This document shows, one piece after another, positions 1 to 15,594 of a stretch of DNA of 64,000 nt. The position numbers and the translations under genes are program-made. The stretch lies in NCBI GenBank assembly GCA_024811115.1, contig JAKOGH010000248.1, positions 17,339-81,338 of the forward strand, in the 5' to 3' direction. The notes below the pieces were generated by a model. The model saw nothing but the letters and a program-made list of their open reading frames with translations. It was not told the origin of the DNA and did no database searches. This stretch comes from Terana coerulea (Eukaryota; Basidiomycota; Agaricomycetes; Polyporales; Phanerochaetaceae). Each line of letters opens with the position of its first letter. Position 1 is the first letter of the stretch.

Positions 1-943
1 ATTCATTTGCGACACTAAGCGAGTGCTTGTTGGCCGGTGCTGACGGTAAGTCGTTCTGAAGAGCTCGGGCCATGAGCAGTTTCTTGCGTACAGCGGACAA
101 AGTGGCAATGCATTCGGCCACGAGCTCAGAATACGTAGGAGCACGCGGCGCATTGGAGCTCATTGGTTCCCTCCTTTCCTTCCGGTCCGCTTGGCTGTCC
201 CCATCCGCCGCCAGAGGTTTGGATACGAAGGGAGGACTCGCTCCAGAGGGATGTTTGTCGACAGCTGTAGTAGCGCCAGAGGGCATGACCGCGAGCTGAT
301 TGGAGTTAGCTACATACGTGACGTTGTGGCGACCCATGGCATCTTCTCGGCCCGTCATCCGACCGCGTGGGGAGGCGAGGAACTTGAAGTACGGCGCGAG
401 TGGCTTTGCCTGACGAGCTTCGAGCTCGTGGCGATGCGGCTGGCCAGATTCGCCTCCATCTACAATAATACGAGGTATATCATCGTTTTCTTGCTCGTGT
501 CGACGATGGAAATGAGAGAATGGGCGACGCAAAGCGTCGCGAATCCCAGGCATGTTGAAGGAGATGGTGTTGACTCCTTGCAAGAGAACTCTGTTCCTTA
601 TATCTTGGGTGCAGCTGTGCGCTGCTCGCCTATCAAAGAATGCGCAAAGCTGAGCGTGCGAGCAGCCATTGTGCGTAGACAAAACCCGTCGCCAAGCTGC
701 ATGAACCTCATGACGGTCATGTCAATAGCTGTCGCCACGTCTAACAAATATATCTGCGATGAGGTCCAAAGCGTTCTTGTGGACGACGGTATAACTCATA
801 AAAGAAGGTTGCGAGCGACGTATTGGCTTGACGACCTTGTGTTTGCACCGCTCGAGTGATAAGAGAAGAAAAACGTCAGCGACGGACAAAACAAAGCCTG
901 GAATTGGGCGACTGTTGCGGAACATCCCGTGTTCGGCGATCAC
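1..943 (-). CDS. Unrecognised protein, partial (runs off left edge)
   Basis: On the minus strand one frame is open from base 721 to base 1 (about 240 codons) and leaves the window. The residue mix looks coding, with runs such as VLLQGVNTISFNMPGIRDAL and LAPYFKFLASPRGRM, and near the edge SELVAECIATLSAVRKKLLM. Just upstream, in the same frame but beyond a TGA at 722-724, an ORF starts at 943. A 42-nt intron with a GTGGCG donor and TTCATGCAG acceptor spanning the TGA would join the two, but 42 nt is short and I am not confident. No domain is recognised. The overlapping plus-strand frame (191-859) looks like its shadow. The true start is uncertain (943, an ATG near 797, or further in). Confidence 0.42.
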
Positions 944-1407
944 TCGGCATCAGCCACAAAGCCCCAGTACAAAGGGACGCAAACAGAGGGTTTCCCAGGC
1001 ACCGACTCAGTCCATCATTCACTCATTGACAGTCGTTCTATAAATGAAAGTTTCAGCATGAACAACGACTCATCGTATTTATGCTAACCAATATTTGGCA
1101 CTGTGACGCAGGATGCCCCGCAAATACCCCGGTGTCAAGCTGTGACATTGCCACCAGCCACATACTTATGCCGGCGCAAAGTTTGCTTGCGGGCTGCTCT
1201 GACAGATCACAACAGTCCGAGACATGTAGCCCAGCACATATAACCATTATGAAGCGCTAACGCAGCAGATCGACTACATGCAAGCCTTCTTATATACGGA
1301 GAGGCACAGCCGCGAATGAACGACAGCATGTGACAAATATAGTATACGCAGTTAGCATAAGACCAAGTGCGTGAAACATATCGATATCCACTTGAGATCC
1401 CGTGAGG

Positions 1408-3273
1408 CTACTGCGAAGAACCGTCCTTTGACAGGAAGCTCGTGGGCTTCTCGACTGCGCTTTTCTCGTCCTGAGAAGAAATCGCAGACTCTGCGTCCTT
1501 CGGCAGCTGCGCATTCACAGGCTGCGCGGGAGGCGTCTTCCACAAACGGAGCCCGCCTTCATAGCCAAACCAGGTGTATCGAGCGCAGTGGGGACCGCGA
1601 GCGAGCATGACGAGAAGCGTGAAGCCGGTCCAAGCCACGGAAAGGGCTGCCGCGGGGCGCCAGCCGAACTTGACGAAAACCTCCGTGCCGACTGAGGTTC
1701 CCATGATCTGTCCAATGAAAACCTGGAATAGCCCGGTCAGAACATGGACCAGAATCACAAATCGAATGGACTTACAGAGATGAGAATGACAGAGTTCAGC
1801 CGCGAACGGGCCTTCGGGTCAATCCCAAAGACGGCCGTGGTGAGCGACACCTGCTGCATCTGGCGGAAAACATCGATACCGAAGCATACGATGATGACAG
1901 CAGCGATGTTGATGCCACCAGCGCCAACTTGGATGGCCTGGAAGATAATGAGACCGATTGTGGCCACGACCGCAGCGACCCAAGGAACGAGCTTGTCAAC
2001 AGCGCGCCCAATGAGAGGCGCTGCAAACACGCCGAGCATACCAACTAAACCGAAGAGACCGATAACAACACTATTACGAGAAATATTGTAAGCGTTATTG
2101 CAAAAGCTGACTATATGCAAATTCCTTACGTCGAATAAAAGTAAGGAGCGCCGCCCAATAAGAAGGTCAGAGTGACCTGAAAGCAGCATCAGATATCAGT
2201 TCGTTGAGTATGAGAGAATAATGAATTCACACTCACCCAGAAGTTTGAGAAACACGCCATGGATGCGAGGCACACCAGCGAAGCCTGGATCAGCAGAGGC
2301 TCGGTGACAGCGAATTTTCCCATGCTGTACAGAATGCCCCAGTACGTAACTCCCTGGTTGTTGACCGCTGGGAAGTCCGGCATCAGGAAATACAACAGGC
2401 CGAGGATGAGTGCTTGCAGCCCAATTGCGACGTAATACACCACGCGCCACGAGACGAATTGCGCAATGAGGCCGGAGACGACACGCGCAAGGAGGATGCC
2501 GAGGAGAAGTCCGGACAACACGATGGAGATGGCGGTCGCACGGCGTGCGGGTGGCGCTAGATCGGCCGCAAGCGGGATGAGAATTTGCGGAACGCAAGTC
2601 GCCACGCCGATGAGAAACGAGATGACTTGGAACGCGACGAAGCTTTCAGTGAAGGCGACGCCGAAGGTGAGGGCGCAGCCCACGAAGGTCAATAATAGAA
2701 CGAGTGGACGTCGTCGGATTAGGTCGCCGAGAGGAGCGATTAGTAGAAGACCAGTAGCATACCTATTTATATTGTATTTAAGTCAGATATAGATCGGAAG
2801 AGATGGGAATAAACGTACCCTGCTTGCATTAAGGTAGGAACGTTTGAGACTTTATCATATGACACATTGAAGGCGATGGACAGATCAACTAGTAGCTCAT
2901 GAGAACGCTAAATAGATGACTCCGAGAGCGAGACTTACTAAGGATAGGTTGGCACCAGTAAATATTCGCAACAACTGAGAACAAGTGTCAGTCAGCAGCA
3001 AGATATCGAGGAATAACGTCACGTACTGAAGGTAGTGGCTACAGCAAATATACAGTTCAAAAACAGACCAAAATGAGCCGGCTTCTCTGGGTTATGCCTC
3101 AGATAGCGAGGGACAGGGATGAAGAAGAAGTCCCTTGGGACGCTGTCCGCGACGACCAGAGGCTTGGATTCCTTCGGCGTCGACGCTGGGACAGGAAGCG
3201 TCTCGCACATGGACAGCGTGTCATGTGTGCTCATCTGAGCCTGCGCCTCCGTGGTCGAGTCTTGCTGAGCCAT
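1408..3273 (-). CDS. MFS transporter, DHA1/multidrug-like (copy A)
   Basis: Seven exons read on the minus strand: 3273-3027, 2974-2939, 2888-2819, 2762-2237, 2176-2130, 2070-1776 and 1722-1408. All phases agree and give 511 aa. A hydrophilic N-terminus is followed by about 12 membrane segments. The usual MFS signature sits after the second helix (GYATGLLLIAPLGDLIRRR), then a repeat-like segment (SIVLSGLLLGILLARVVSG), a central loop with TEPLLIQ, and CFGIDVFRQ late on. The C-terminus is cytosolic. Such carriers are proton-driven exporters or importers of small molecules in the plasma membrane; no substrate can be read. Exon 2 is a 36-nt microexon encoding a short conserved IVANIYWCQPIL segment. 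It is a clear paralogue of the gene at 5464-7549 and diverges from it across 2.2 kb. Confidence 0.93.
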
Positions 3274-5463
3274 GATGAGAGCACGTCAGGTCGAGTTGGA
3301 CCACGTCGAGGGAGGTCTCGTCGAGACGGACAGGTGCCAGTGAGCCTGAGAGCAGCGGGAGGTCCGAAGCCCAGCAGGCTCACGCCGCCTCGAATATATA
3401 CGCGACCATGACTGGGGCCGAGGCGGAAGGGCCCCAGATGATGATGCTCAGATTGGCCGGATGCCGACTTGAGTCGCGGTCGCACGCTCGGCGCATTCTC
3501 GTCTCTGGCGTGTGGCTTCCTCACGACGAAGTCAAAGCGAAAAGATGGAATTGCCATATTGGGATCCGTCGCCGCTTTGATGGGCAATTTCCCACGTGGC
3601 TCCCTACCGTCCCGCCGACGCACCGCAGCGCGCCGTCCTCGAATCGACAAAGCGGAACACAGCGCTTGACTTTTCTTCACTAACCACCACTACCCTCAAT
3701 GTTACCTCGCCAGCACCATCTCCTGCAGTACATTGTGAGCCCAGAGCTCATATGGAGGTGACTCATCAAGCGAGCTGAGGTGTACTTGCCGTAACATGTC
3801 AACTTGAAAATGTGGCGCACCCAGGGTTAAACGCGACTCCTGAGAAATCTCGGGGCCGTTGCGAAATAATCGCATCAAGCGCATGCAGCAACCAGATCTC
3901 GCATTGTATTTCATTTTGCCGTAAGTTCTCTGCGGCGGTATGGTCCAATTGCGGCCCTGATATCGAAGCATAGCGGTGCCTTGCGCGGCGCGGAGGACCA
4001 ATCATGGCAAACGGCGGGATCGACCGGTCGCCATGTTGGATGAAACACTTGACGAAGCCGCGCGACCTATACTTGGACACCGAATTGGATTCACACATTG
4101 CACAACTCCGTGGGCCCTTTGCAATGATTATGACGTCGCTCATCGCCCATGTATGTGGTCCTTATTGGCCTCCCTAGGCAAAGTAGCCAAACTTCTGCGA
4201 GCGAATGGGTTGTTTGATCACTCCACGGTCACCTCCAAGTCACCTCGTTATTTACCTAGCTGGTCAATTGTGAGGTGCGTGCAAACAGACCCTGTCGGTA
4301 CGTTTTGACTTATTTTGCTTTCTGCATCAGGCTTGCCCATTGCCTTGCGACCGCTATCGCGAAGCCTCCCCAAAGCCTTTGCAGAAAACGTCCCGTAAAA
4401 CATCAGTTAGCTTCGACAGTGAAGGAGAATCATCGAACGATATCATATATAGTTTTTGTACGCGTCGCTTGCCACTGCGGGTTTTGTCTAGCATTGTGAG
4501 TACCTCTCTTAGGTTAAAGATAACTGCTGAAGTGAAATTGGTTTCCAGGACCATAAAACCGTCTCTCTGAATGGGAGCAAAGACCTGATATTGTGGTACA
4601 CGAACTATCAGAATTATCGAACGTTGTATATCGCTATTGACTAGTGGAGTGATGGCAGGTACAGTCGCATGTCCGTTCCCAATGGCGAGACTCGCTACTG
4701 ACATGACTATGCACAGTCGCAGACGGTTATCTGGAAAAGGGTAGGCGGGGCCACAGAGATGGGTGCCTACGCTGGAAGGTTGGAGTATTCACTGGAATAC
4801 GCATGTTGCGCCGGTCAGCTCTGAGACAACTCTTAAAATAGGTGATAATGCGGATTACTACGGAACTCAGCAGGATTGCTCAGATGTACCGTTATGTGAG
4901 AAAAGGTCGTATGTGACTAAGCGAGACGGTTTGGCGAACCTAGTTGGGGTTTTGTTGGAGCCCAATGCGCTAATCGTCGCAAACCAGTCGTCTTCCGAAG
5001 TCATATAGAGCGCGTAGTTAATAAGCTTGGCTGTGTATCCGAGTATCAGGATTTCTCTACTCGTTTTCAAACGCTGGTCTATATACCGGCACTTCGACAG
5101 ACAATCGACTCTTCAAGCTTCATTGCTGAAGGAGACCCTGGTTTTACTCGAGCCTGGGATTAATGACAACCACTCAGTGCATCTCGAGTATGCTCGGTGA
5201 CCATGAATGGAAAGCGTCGGGATGGGGTGTCGGGACCCCGACGGGATCAAGCGCCTCCTGTAAAATGCTATAACCCGGCGCTCCAACGGTGCCCGTGTCT
5301 TTCCCGGACCTCCAACATGCCGCAACGTGCACAAGTTCCTCCCATTTTCAGAGTTCGACGCTATTCTTACTCAGCCAGAAGATGTGAAACGTCTTCTACT
5401 TCAGCTTCTTATAACGGCCCGTCCGAGCCAGTATGAAGCTACAATCCACTTCTCCCCACCTCT
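3274..5463. other. Divergent intergenic region between two MFS paralogues
   Basis: This 2.2 kb separates the start codons of the two MFS genes and must hold both promoters. The only frame that drew attention is on the minus strand at 4704-4354 (116 codons). Its segment FTSAVIFNLREVL recalls the end of the last membrane helix in some mushroom DUF6533-like proteins, but nothing upstream supports a whole gene. It could be a relic or chance. Short frames near 4763-5008 and 3408-3683 show no family resemblance. Confidence 0.35.
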
Positions 5464-7549
5464 ATGACCGCCATGACCCAGACGACCCACGACGACAGCA
5501 CGAATGAGGCCGGTGCGGGAGCAGCGCAGACAAGATCCCCAACTCTTGCAAGCGAGTCTCCGACGATTGAAGCAGCGGATCATGTGGCAAAGACCCAGCC
5601 GATGCACAAACGCGACTTTGGTATAATTCCCATACCGAAGCACCTTCGGATGTCCAAGGAGAGCCCACCAGAGTTCGATATCTTTCTCAACATCTTGTTT
5701 GGAATTGGAAGCACTTTCAGTGAGTTACACTTTGTTAGACGTGCTTCTATCTGTATCACAGGAATGGCACGCGCACGCAACCTCACCACTCAAGCACAAA
5801 TCCTACAGTCTTGCAGACTAGTGACATTGGTAGTCCTCGGTCACCATTGCTCCGCTGTAAGCGATGCGTATTTGAGCGGCGGGAGGCACAGTGCGTATGC
5901 TGTGTGCAGGAGTTCCAAAAGACCTCTGCAGTGACCGGAAGAGCTGCGCTGGGTATTACCTGACATGACACTATGGCCGACTGCGTCCCTCATTCGATGC
6001 CTGAAGCTCGAACGTTTGCTGACTTGTTTTTGTCTAGTTGTCTCGAACTTGTACTACTGTCAGCCACTATTGAGTGAGTAGCTTTTCGGGAATCTCGCCA
6101 GAACTTCGTCGTAACGAATAATTGTAGTCCAGCTTTCGATCAGCTTCGGGGTCACTTACGATGCTGTATCGCGAATCCCTACGCTTGTGCAGGCAGGATA
6201 TGCTACCGGGCTGCTCCTTGTCACACCATTGGGCGACCTGGTCCGCCGTCGTGCGCTCATTCTGCTGCTCATCTGCCTCTCCACGGTATTCACGATCGCT
6301 CTCCCGCTTACGAACTCTCTGCAAGTCTTCGAGGCCTTCAGCTTCCTCGTCGGCTTTAGCTCCGTCGTCCCTCAAATCATGATGCCCTTCGCCGCCGACC
6401 TCGCGCCGCCACACAAACGCGCCCAGGCGCTCTCAATCGTGTTGTCTGGACTGCTTCTCGGCATTCTGTTCGCGCGGGTTGTCGCTGGTATCATCGCGAA
6501 CTTCGCGTCGTGGCGCGTCGTGTACTGGCTCGCAATCGGCCTTCAGTCCTTCATTCTCGGGCTGCTTTACCTGAGGCTCCCCGACTTCCCCGCCAAGAAC
6601 AAGAACATGACGTATTTTGGCATTCTCTACACAATGGCCAAGTTTGCTGTCACCGAGCCGCTGCTCATCCAGAGTGCGCTTGTCAACATCGCGTCCATGG
6701 CTTGCTTCACCAACTTCTGGGTCACGCTCACCTTCCTCCTTGGTGGGCCAATATACCATTACTCGACGTACGTCCTTCAATTACATTTACCCTTCTTTGT
6801 TACTGACCATTGAGCAGATTGGTCATTGGCCTCTTCGGTCTAGTTGGTATGGGCGGTGTCGCTATGTCACCCTTCCTCGGCAAGCTCGTCGACAAGATGG
6901 TGCCTTGGTACGCGACCCTCATCGCGACGTCGATGTCCATCCTCTTCTACGCCATCCAGACAGGCGCGGCTGGGGTCAGCATCGGCGCAGTGATCGTGGT
7001 CTGCTTCGGCATCGATGTCTTCCGGCAGCTCCAGCAAGTATCGCTGACGAGCGGCATCTTCGGCCTCGACCCCAACGCGCGTGCCCGCCTGAATGCAGTG
7101 CTCATCATCTCCGTACGTCCCACTTTCACTTCGCTGATGGCGCAGAGCTGATCCGTGCACCGTAGATCTTCATCGGCCAAATCATGGGCACGGCCGTCGG
7201 TACCTCAGTCTTCAACCACCACGGTTGGCGCGCCGCCGCCGGCGTCTCGCTCGGCTGGCAGAGCTTCTGTCTTCTCGTCCTCCTCGCACGAGGGCCGCAC
7301 GTGGCGCGGTACACCTGGTTCGGGTATGAGGGCGGCTGGGCGGTGCGCAAGCAGCCCGTGACTACGCCCGGCTCGTCCGACGTGGAGAAGCAGGCGCAGC
7401 CTCAAGGCGAGCAGCTGGATGCAAAGATTTCGGAGAACGAGAGGACAGAAAAGGGCGACGTGAAGGAAGCAGAGACGGTGGAGACCCAGCCACGTCGGGG
7501 TAGCACAGAAAAGGTGGAGGCGAGAGAAGTGGAGGAGGCCTCCCGGTAA
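5464..7549 (+). CDS. MFS transporter, DHA1/multidrug-like (copy B)
   Basis: Five exons: 5464-5719, 6038-6073, 6128-6767, 6818-7112 and 7166-7549, phases consistent, 536 aa. It matches copy A along its length: GYATGLLLVTPLGDLVRRR, SIVLSGLLLGILFARVVAG, TEPLLIQ, CFGIDVFRQ and ARYTWFGYEGG are shared or nearly so. About 12 membrane segments are visible. The 36-nt microexon (6038-6073) and the 295-nt penultimate exon have exactly the same size and phase in both copies. B's exon 3 covers A's exons 3 to 5, so two introns differ. The first intron here is long (318 nt). The tail is about 20 residues longer and charged (Lys/Glu-rich), probably cytosolic. An ATG three codons further in (5473) is an alternative start. 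Substrate unknown. Confidence 0.93.
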
Positions 7550-8475
7550 CGATTCTTGTCATGATGACTCTTACCCGCACGTAGACTATTCTAGATCGCG
7601 ATACAGTTCACTAATCCCTTTTGTATTTTCATCTCTGGGTCACGCGTAGACGCAATTCAAGCCTATCCTAGCGCCATATCCTCACATGTCCGAACTCAAG
7701 TTTAACATTGCCTGCTTCCTTCGTGCGATCGCGACTGCCGGCGCTGGCGTGATCTCTCGCCTCTCTGGGGTCATGCAAACCCATCCGCCGTTATGCACTC
7801 TGGCGTCATCATCCTGGGAGTGGCGCTGCAGCTTTGAGTTGTCGACAGGGTCGTTCTGGTGCTCGAGATCGCTTCCGCACGTGGGTGAGGACTGGGCCAG
7901 ACACATGGGTCGCCTGGCGGGCTTGGACCAACGGACACCCACAGGGTCCGCGGCTGGCGTGCTCTAGGTAAAACAATTACTACATGTGGGGGTGTATGTC
8001 GTGTGCAGGTCGTGTGCGGAGCGTACCGAATTGGTACCCGTTTTGACGGCAAGTACAAGGGGTATACGCCGTGACATTGATATGCTCGGTTACAGTCAGG
8101 GCCCACACACAATGTCCGAGATACATCTCCAGCCAACATCAATACTGCGTTACAAGGATCATTTAGTCATCACGAGCCGGCCTACGTGCTACAACTTCGT
8201 ATGCTCACAACAAAAGCAATGTGACACCACACATCAAGGGAGAAACGGGTAAAAATGGGCGACTGATAGAAAGACAGCAAAGGGAAGACGAGCGTGGGTG
8301 TAAAAGGACAAGCTATTAAGGACACAGAGCACACAAGTACAGACAAGACGCACTGCTACAGAAAGGTGTCAACGGGCGAAAGGGTCATGAGTGTCGATCT
8401 ACAAACCGGGCCATTCTAGTATGGCGTGTTGGGGGCAGCGCATCGGGGCAGGTCTTCGCGCCGTACGGGACTTCG
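7550..8475. other. Convergent intergenic region
   Basis: This is the space between the 3' ends of MFS copy B and the SRPK gene, so it should hold two 3' UTRs. I see no credible coding frame, repeat or RNA gene in it. Confidence 0.6.
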
Positions 8476-13575
<5,100 letters not shown>

Positions 13576-13584
13576 TATATAAAA
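13576..13584 (+). promoter_or_regulatory. TATA box of the F-box gene
   Basis: TATATAAAA lies 137 nt upstream of the ATG at 13713. A 58-nt intron in the 5' leader (13643-13700; GTACGT donor, CTAAC branch site, AACAG acceptor) ends 12 nt before the start codon, so transcription probably starts near 13610. Confidence 0.6.
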
Positions 13585-13712
13585 GCTCGGTGAACGACTG
13601 TCCTCAGAGAACCTCACCGCCCACACCTCGACATTAGCTGAGGTACGTCCTTTTTCTCGTATTTTGCGTGCATGCCTAACACATAACGTGGTATGAACAG
13701 GTCAAGTTAAAC

Positions 13713-14435
13713 ATGCCTCTACTCATGGAGCTCCCAGACGAAGTCTTACTCGTCATTCAAAGCCACCTCCCCTTAACGACACTCATCGCTGCCCGGGGCG
13801 TATGTCGGCTCTGGCGTTCCCTCATCCCAGGATCTCACATCCCTCTGCACCGTCGACGCTTGCTCGACCTATACCTCCGAGCCATATCGTCACCTGCGTT
13901 CGTCGCCACGCGGAACACGGTCACAAAGAACCTGCGCCCGTTCAACCGGGAGATGTTCCTCAAGCGCTTCCCGAAGAGCGTGCCCGAGGAATTCAGATGC
14001 TGGGTTCTCGAATGGCCTGAACGCGCACTCATCGGGTCAATATGGCCGGGCCTTCGGAGGACACGTAACTCGCACTCGGCGGCCGACCTGCTGGGTGACG
14101 TGGGCACTAGCCTGCTCTGCGCGGACATCCCACCCATCCTCCACGGTCTCGACATCAACCCTACAACTCCCGGACTGTTTAAGGTCAAGATGCTCCCTGA
14201 CGCCACCTCCGGCATGGCACTCTTGCTCGATGACGCATTCGTGCAAGGCTGGCAGCGCAGTCGCATGCTGGTACTCAGCGGAGTGTCGGACGATGTCGAC
14301 TTGACGGGTCTGGTGTACATGGTTGACGGGGTTCAGGGAGGGATCGACTCGCCGGTTGCGAAGAGTTGGTCGGGGTACCTGACTCAGGAGTTGGAGCGGC
14401 AGGAAGCGTGGCTCCGAGAACGTACTTCAACGTGA
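13713..14435 (+). CDS. F-box protein
   Basis: A 240-codon open frame. Residues about 4-45 (LPDEVLLVIQSHLPLTTLIAARGVCRLWRSL) form an F-box, which binds Skp1 in SCF ubiquitin ligases. The rest (EEFRCWVLEWPERALIGSIWPGL, then a Leu-rich middle and an AKSWSGYLTQELERQEAWLRE end) follows a layout I know from uncharacterised mushroom F-box proteins and probably selects the substrate. The stop used here overlaps a good donor (AC|GTGAGT at 14432), with a CTAAC branch and TATAG acceptor at 14490. Splicing it would extend the frame into 14491-15027, so the C-terminus is uncertain. The strong TATA box and leader intron support transcription. Confidence 0.85.
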   Translation: MPLLMELPDEVLLVIQSHLPLTTLIAARGVCRLWRSLIPGSHIPLHRRRLLDLYLRAISSPAFVATRNTVTKNLRPFNREMFLKRFPKSVPEEFRCWVLEWPERALIGSIWPGLRRTRNSHSAADLLGDVGTSLLCADIPPILHGLDINPTTPGLFKVKMLPDATSGMALLLDDAFVQGWQRSRMLVLSGVSDDVDLTGLVYMVDGVQGGIDSPVAKSWSGYLTQELERQEAWLRERTST

Positions 14436-15456
14436 GTGTTTGGCGGGTTGGTTCCGTTCACCTCCGCTAACGGGCTATCTATTACTATAGGGCCGTAATC
14501 GGTCGAATGCCAGCGACTCGACAACTATGATTCTGGCAGGTATGACGTCTTTTGCGCTCGCTCTGCGCCCTAACTTATATCCTTCACCAAGATGTCTTTG
14601 TTGGCTTCCTCGTGGCTTCGTGTACCTCCTGCGAACATCTCTGCACTGTAATCTGTACTCGAATATCAGCTTTTGTAAAGCTCACGGACCTTTTCCAGAG
14701 CTTGCTACCGTGACTGACCTTGTAAGTTCTTTCGCGATTCGCGCACAAACCACTCAGTTGGTCAGCCTCCATCCTATGGGTTCGATCTTCAAGAAACCGT
14801 TCAGGATCAGATCCAGGCTCCGTGGTTACGGCTGTGGCGACCATTGGCTCCCCTTATCCGAAGACGTTGAGTGCCCCTTCGATGTACCCGGGTCCACTCG
14901 CAAAATCTTTGCGCCACACAGCGGAGCTGCGGGGGTTTGCATCGCAGCTCACTTCAAGCCTCAAGGGTCACACGAGCTTTTGCGAGATACCGGCGAGCTG
15001 ACGCGAGGATACCCGACAGCAACATGACCTTTGCATCGGCCATGTAATAATGCTACCGACAAGCTGCTGTGCATTCGGTATGTTTCGGCTTCCGGATTTC
15101 AAGTCTTGTTCGGTTCAAAGTGTTTCTTGTCAGCGGAATCAGGAGCTCTATCTCCGAAGTGCGAGCTGCCCTTGTCAAGCGGCGATTCCACGCTGTAAGC
15201 AGGGTCAGCATGGCAGGAATCTCCGCTGAGGCCGCTCTACTGGTTGGACGCGAAGAAGGGTATGTATTGTAACTCGTCTCGGACAATATTCCAGTTCGTA
15301 CACGTAGAGTCGCTCGTTCGCTTTCCCGCCTTTCCTTATTTAATCATTGAAATTTAGGTAATACAATGGAGAAGAGTAGGCTTGATTCTGTAATGGGATT
15401 GTTCAGTAAGTCTTAGCAGTCGAATAGTAGAAAATGCCACCGCCTTCAAGCTTCAC
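14436..15456. other. 3' flank of F-box gene; possible extra exon
   Basis: If the 14432-14490 intron is spliced, the F-box frame continues through 14491-15027. The resulting residues show no domain, so this may simply be 3' UTR. Nothing else is supported up to the promoter of the MYND-A gene. Confidence 0.4.
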
Positions 15457-15498
15457 GTGTGACGTCACAATTGATCGGCTGTTACTGACACGGTCACG
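15457..15498 (+). promoter_or_regulatory. Conserved upstream motif of MYND copy A
   Basis: GTGTGACGTCACAATTGATC lies 138 nt before the ATG and is followed by a second GGTCAC half-site. The TGACGTCA core is the palindrome bound by ATF/CREB-type bZIP factors. Versions of the same pair of elements precede all four MYND copies, so it is probably part of the inherited promoter. Confidence 0.5.
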
Positions 15499-15594
15499 TT
15501 CCTCAAGCCAACGCCTCGCGTCAGTCTGCATGCCTGCTTTCCACCTTCATCTCACTTCGACATACTATCGCGCTTTAAGACGGGCTTCACAATC

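Noticed and set aside
191..859. Plus-strand 222-codon ORF
   Set aside because: The opposite strand reads better and stays open to the window edge; this looks like its antisense shadow.
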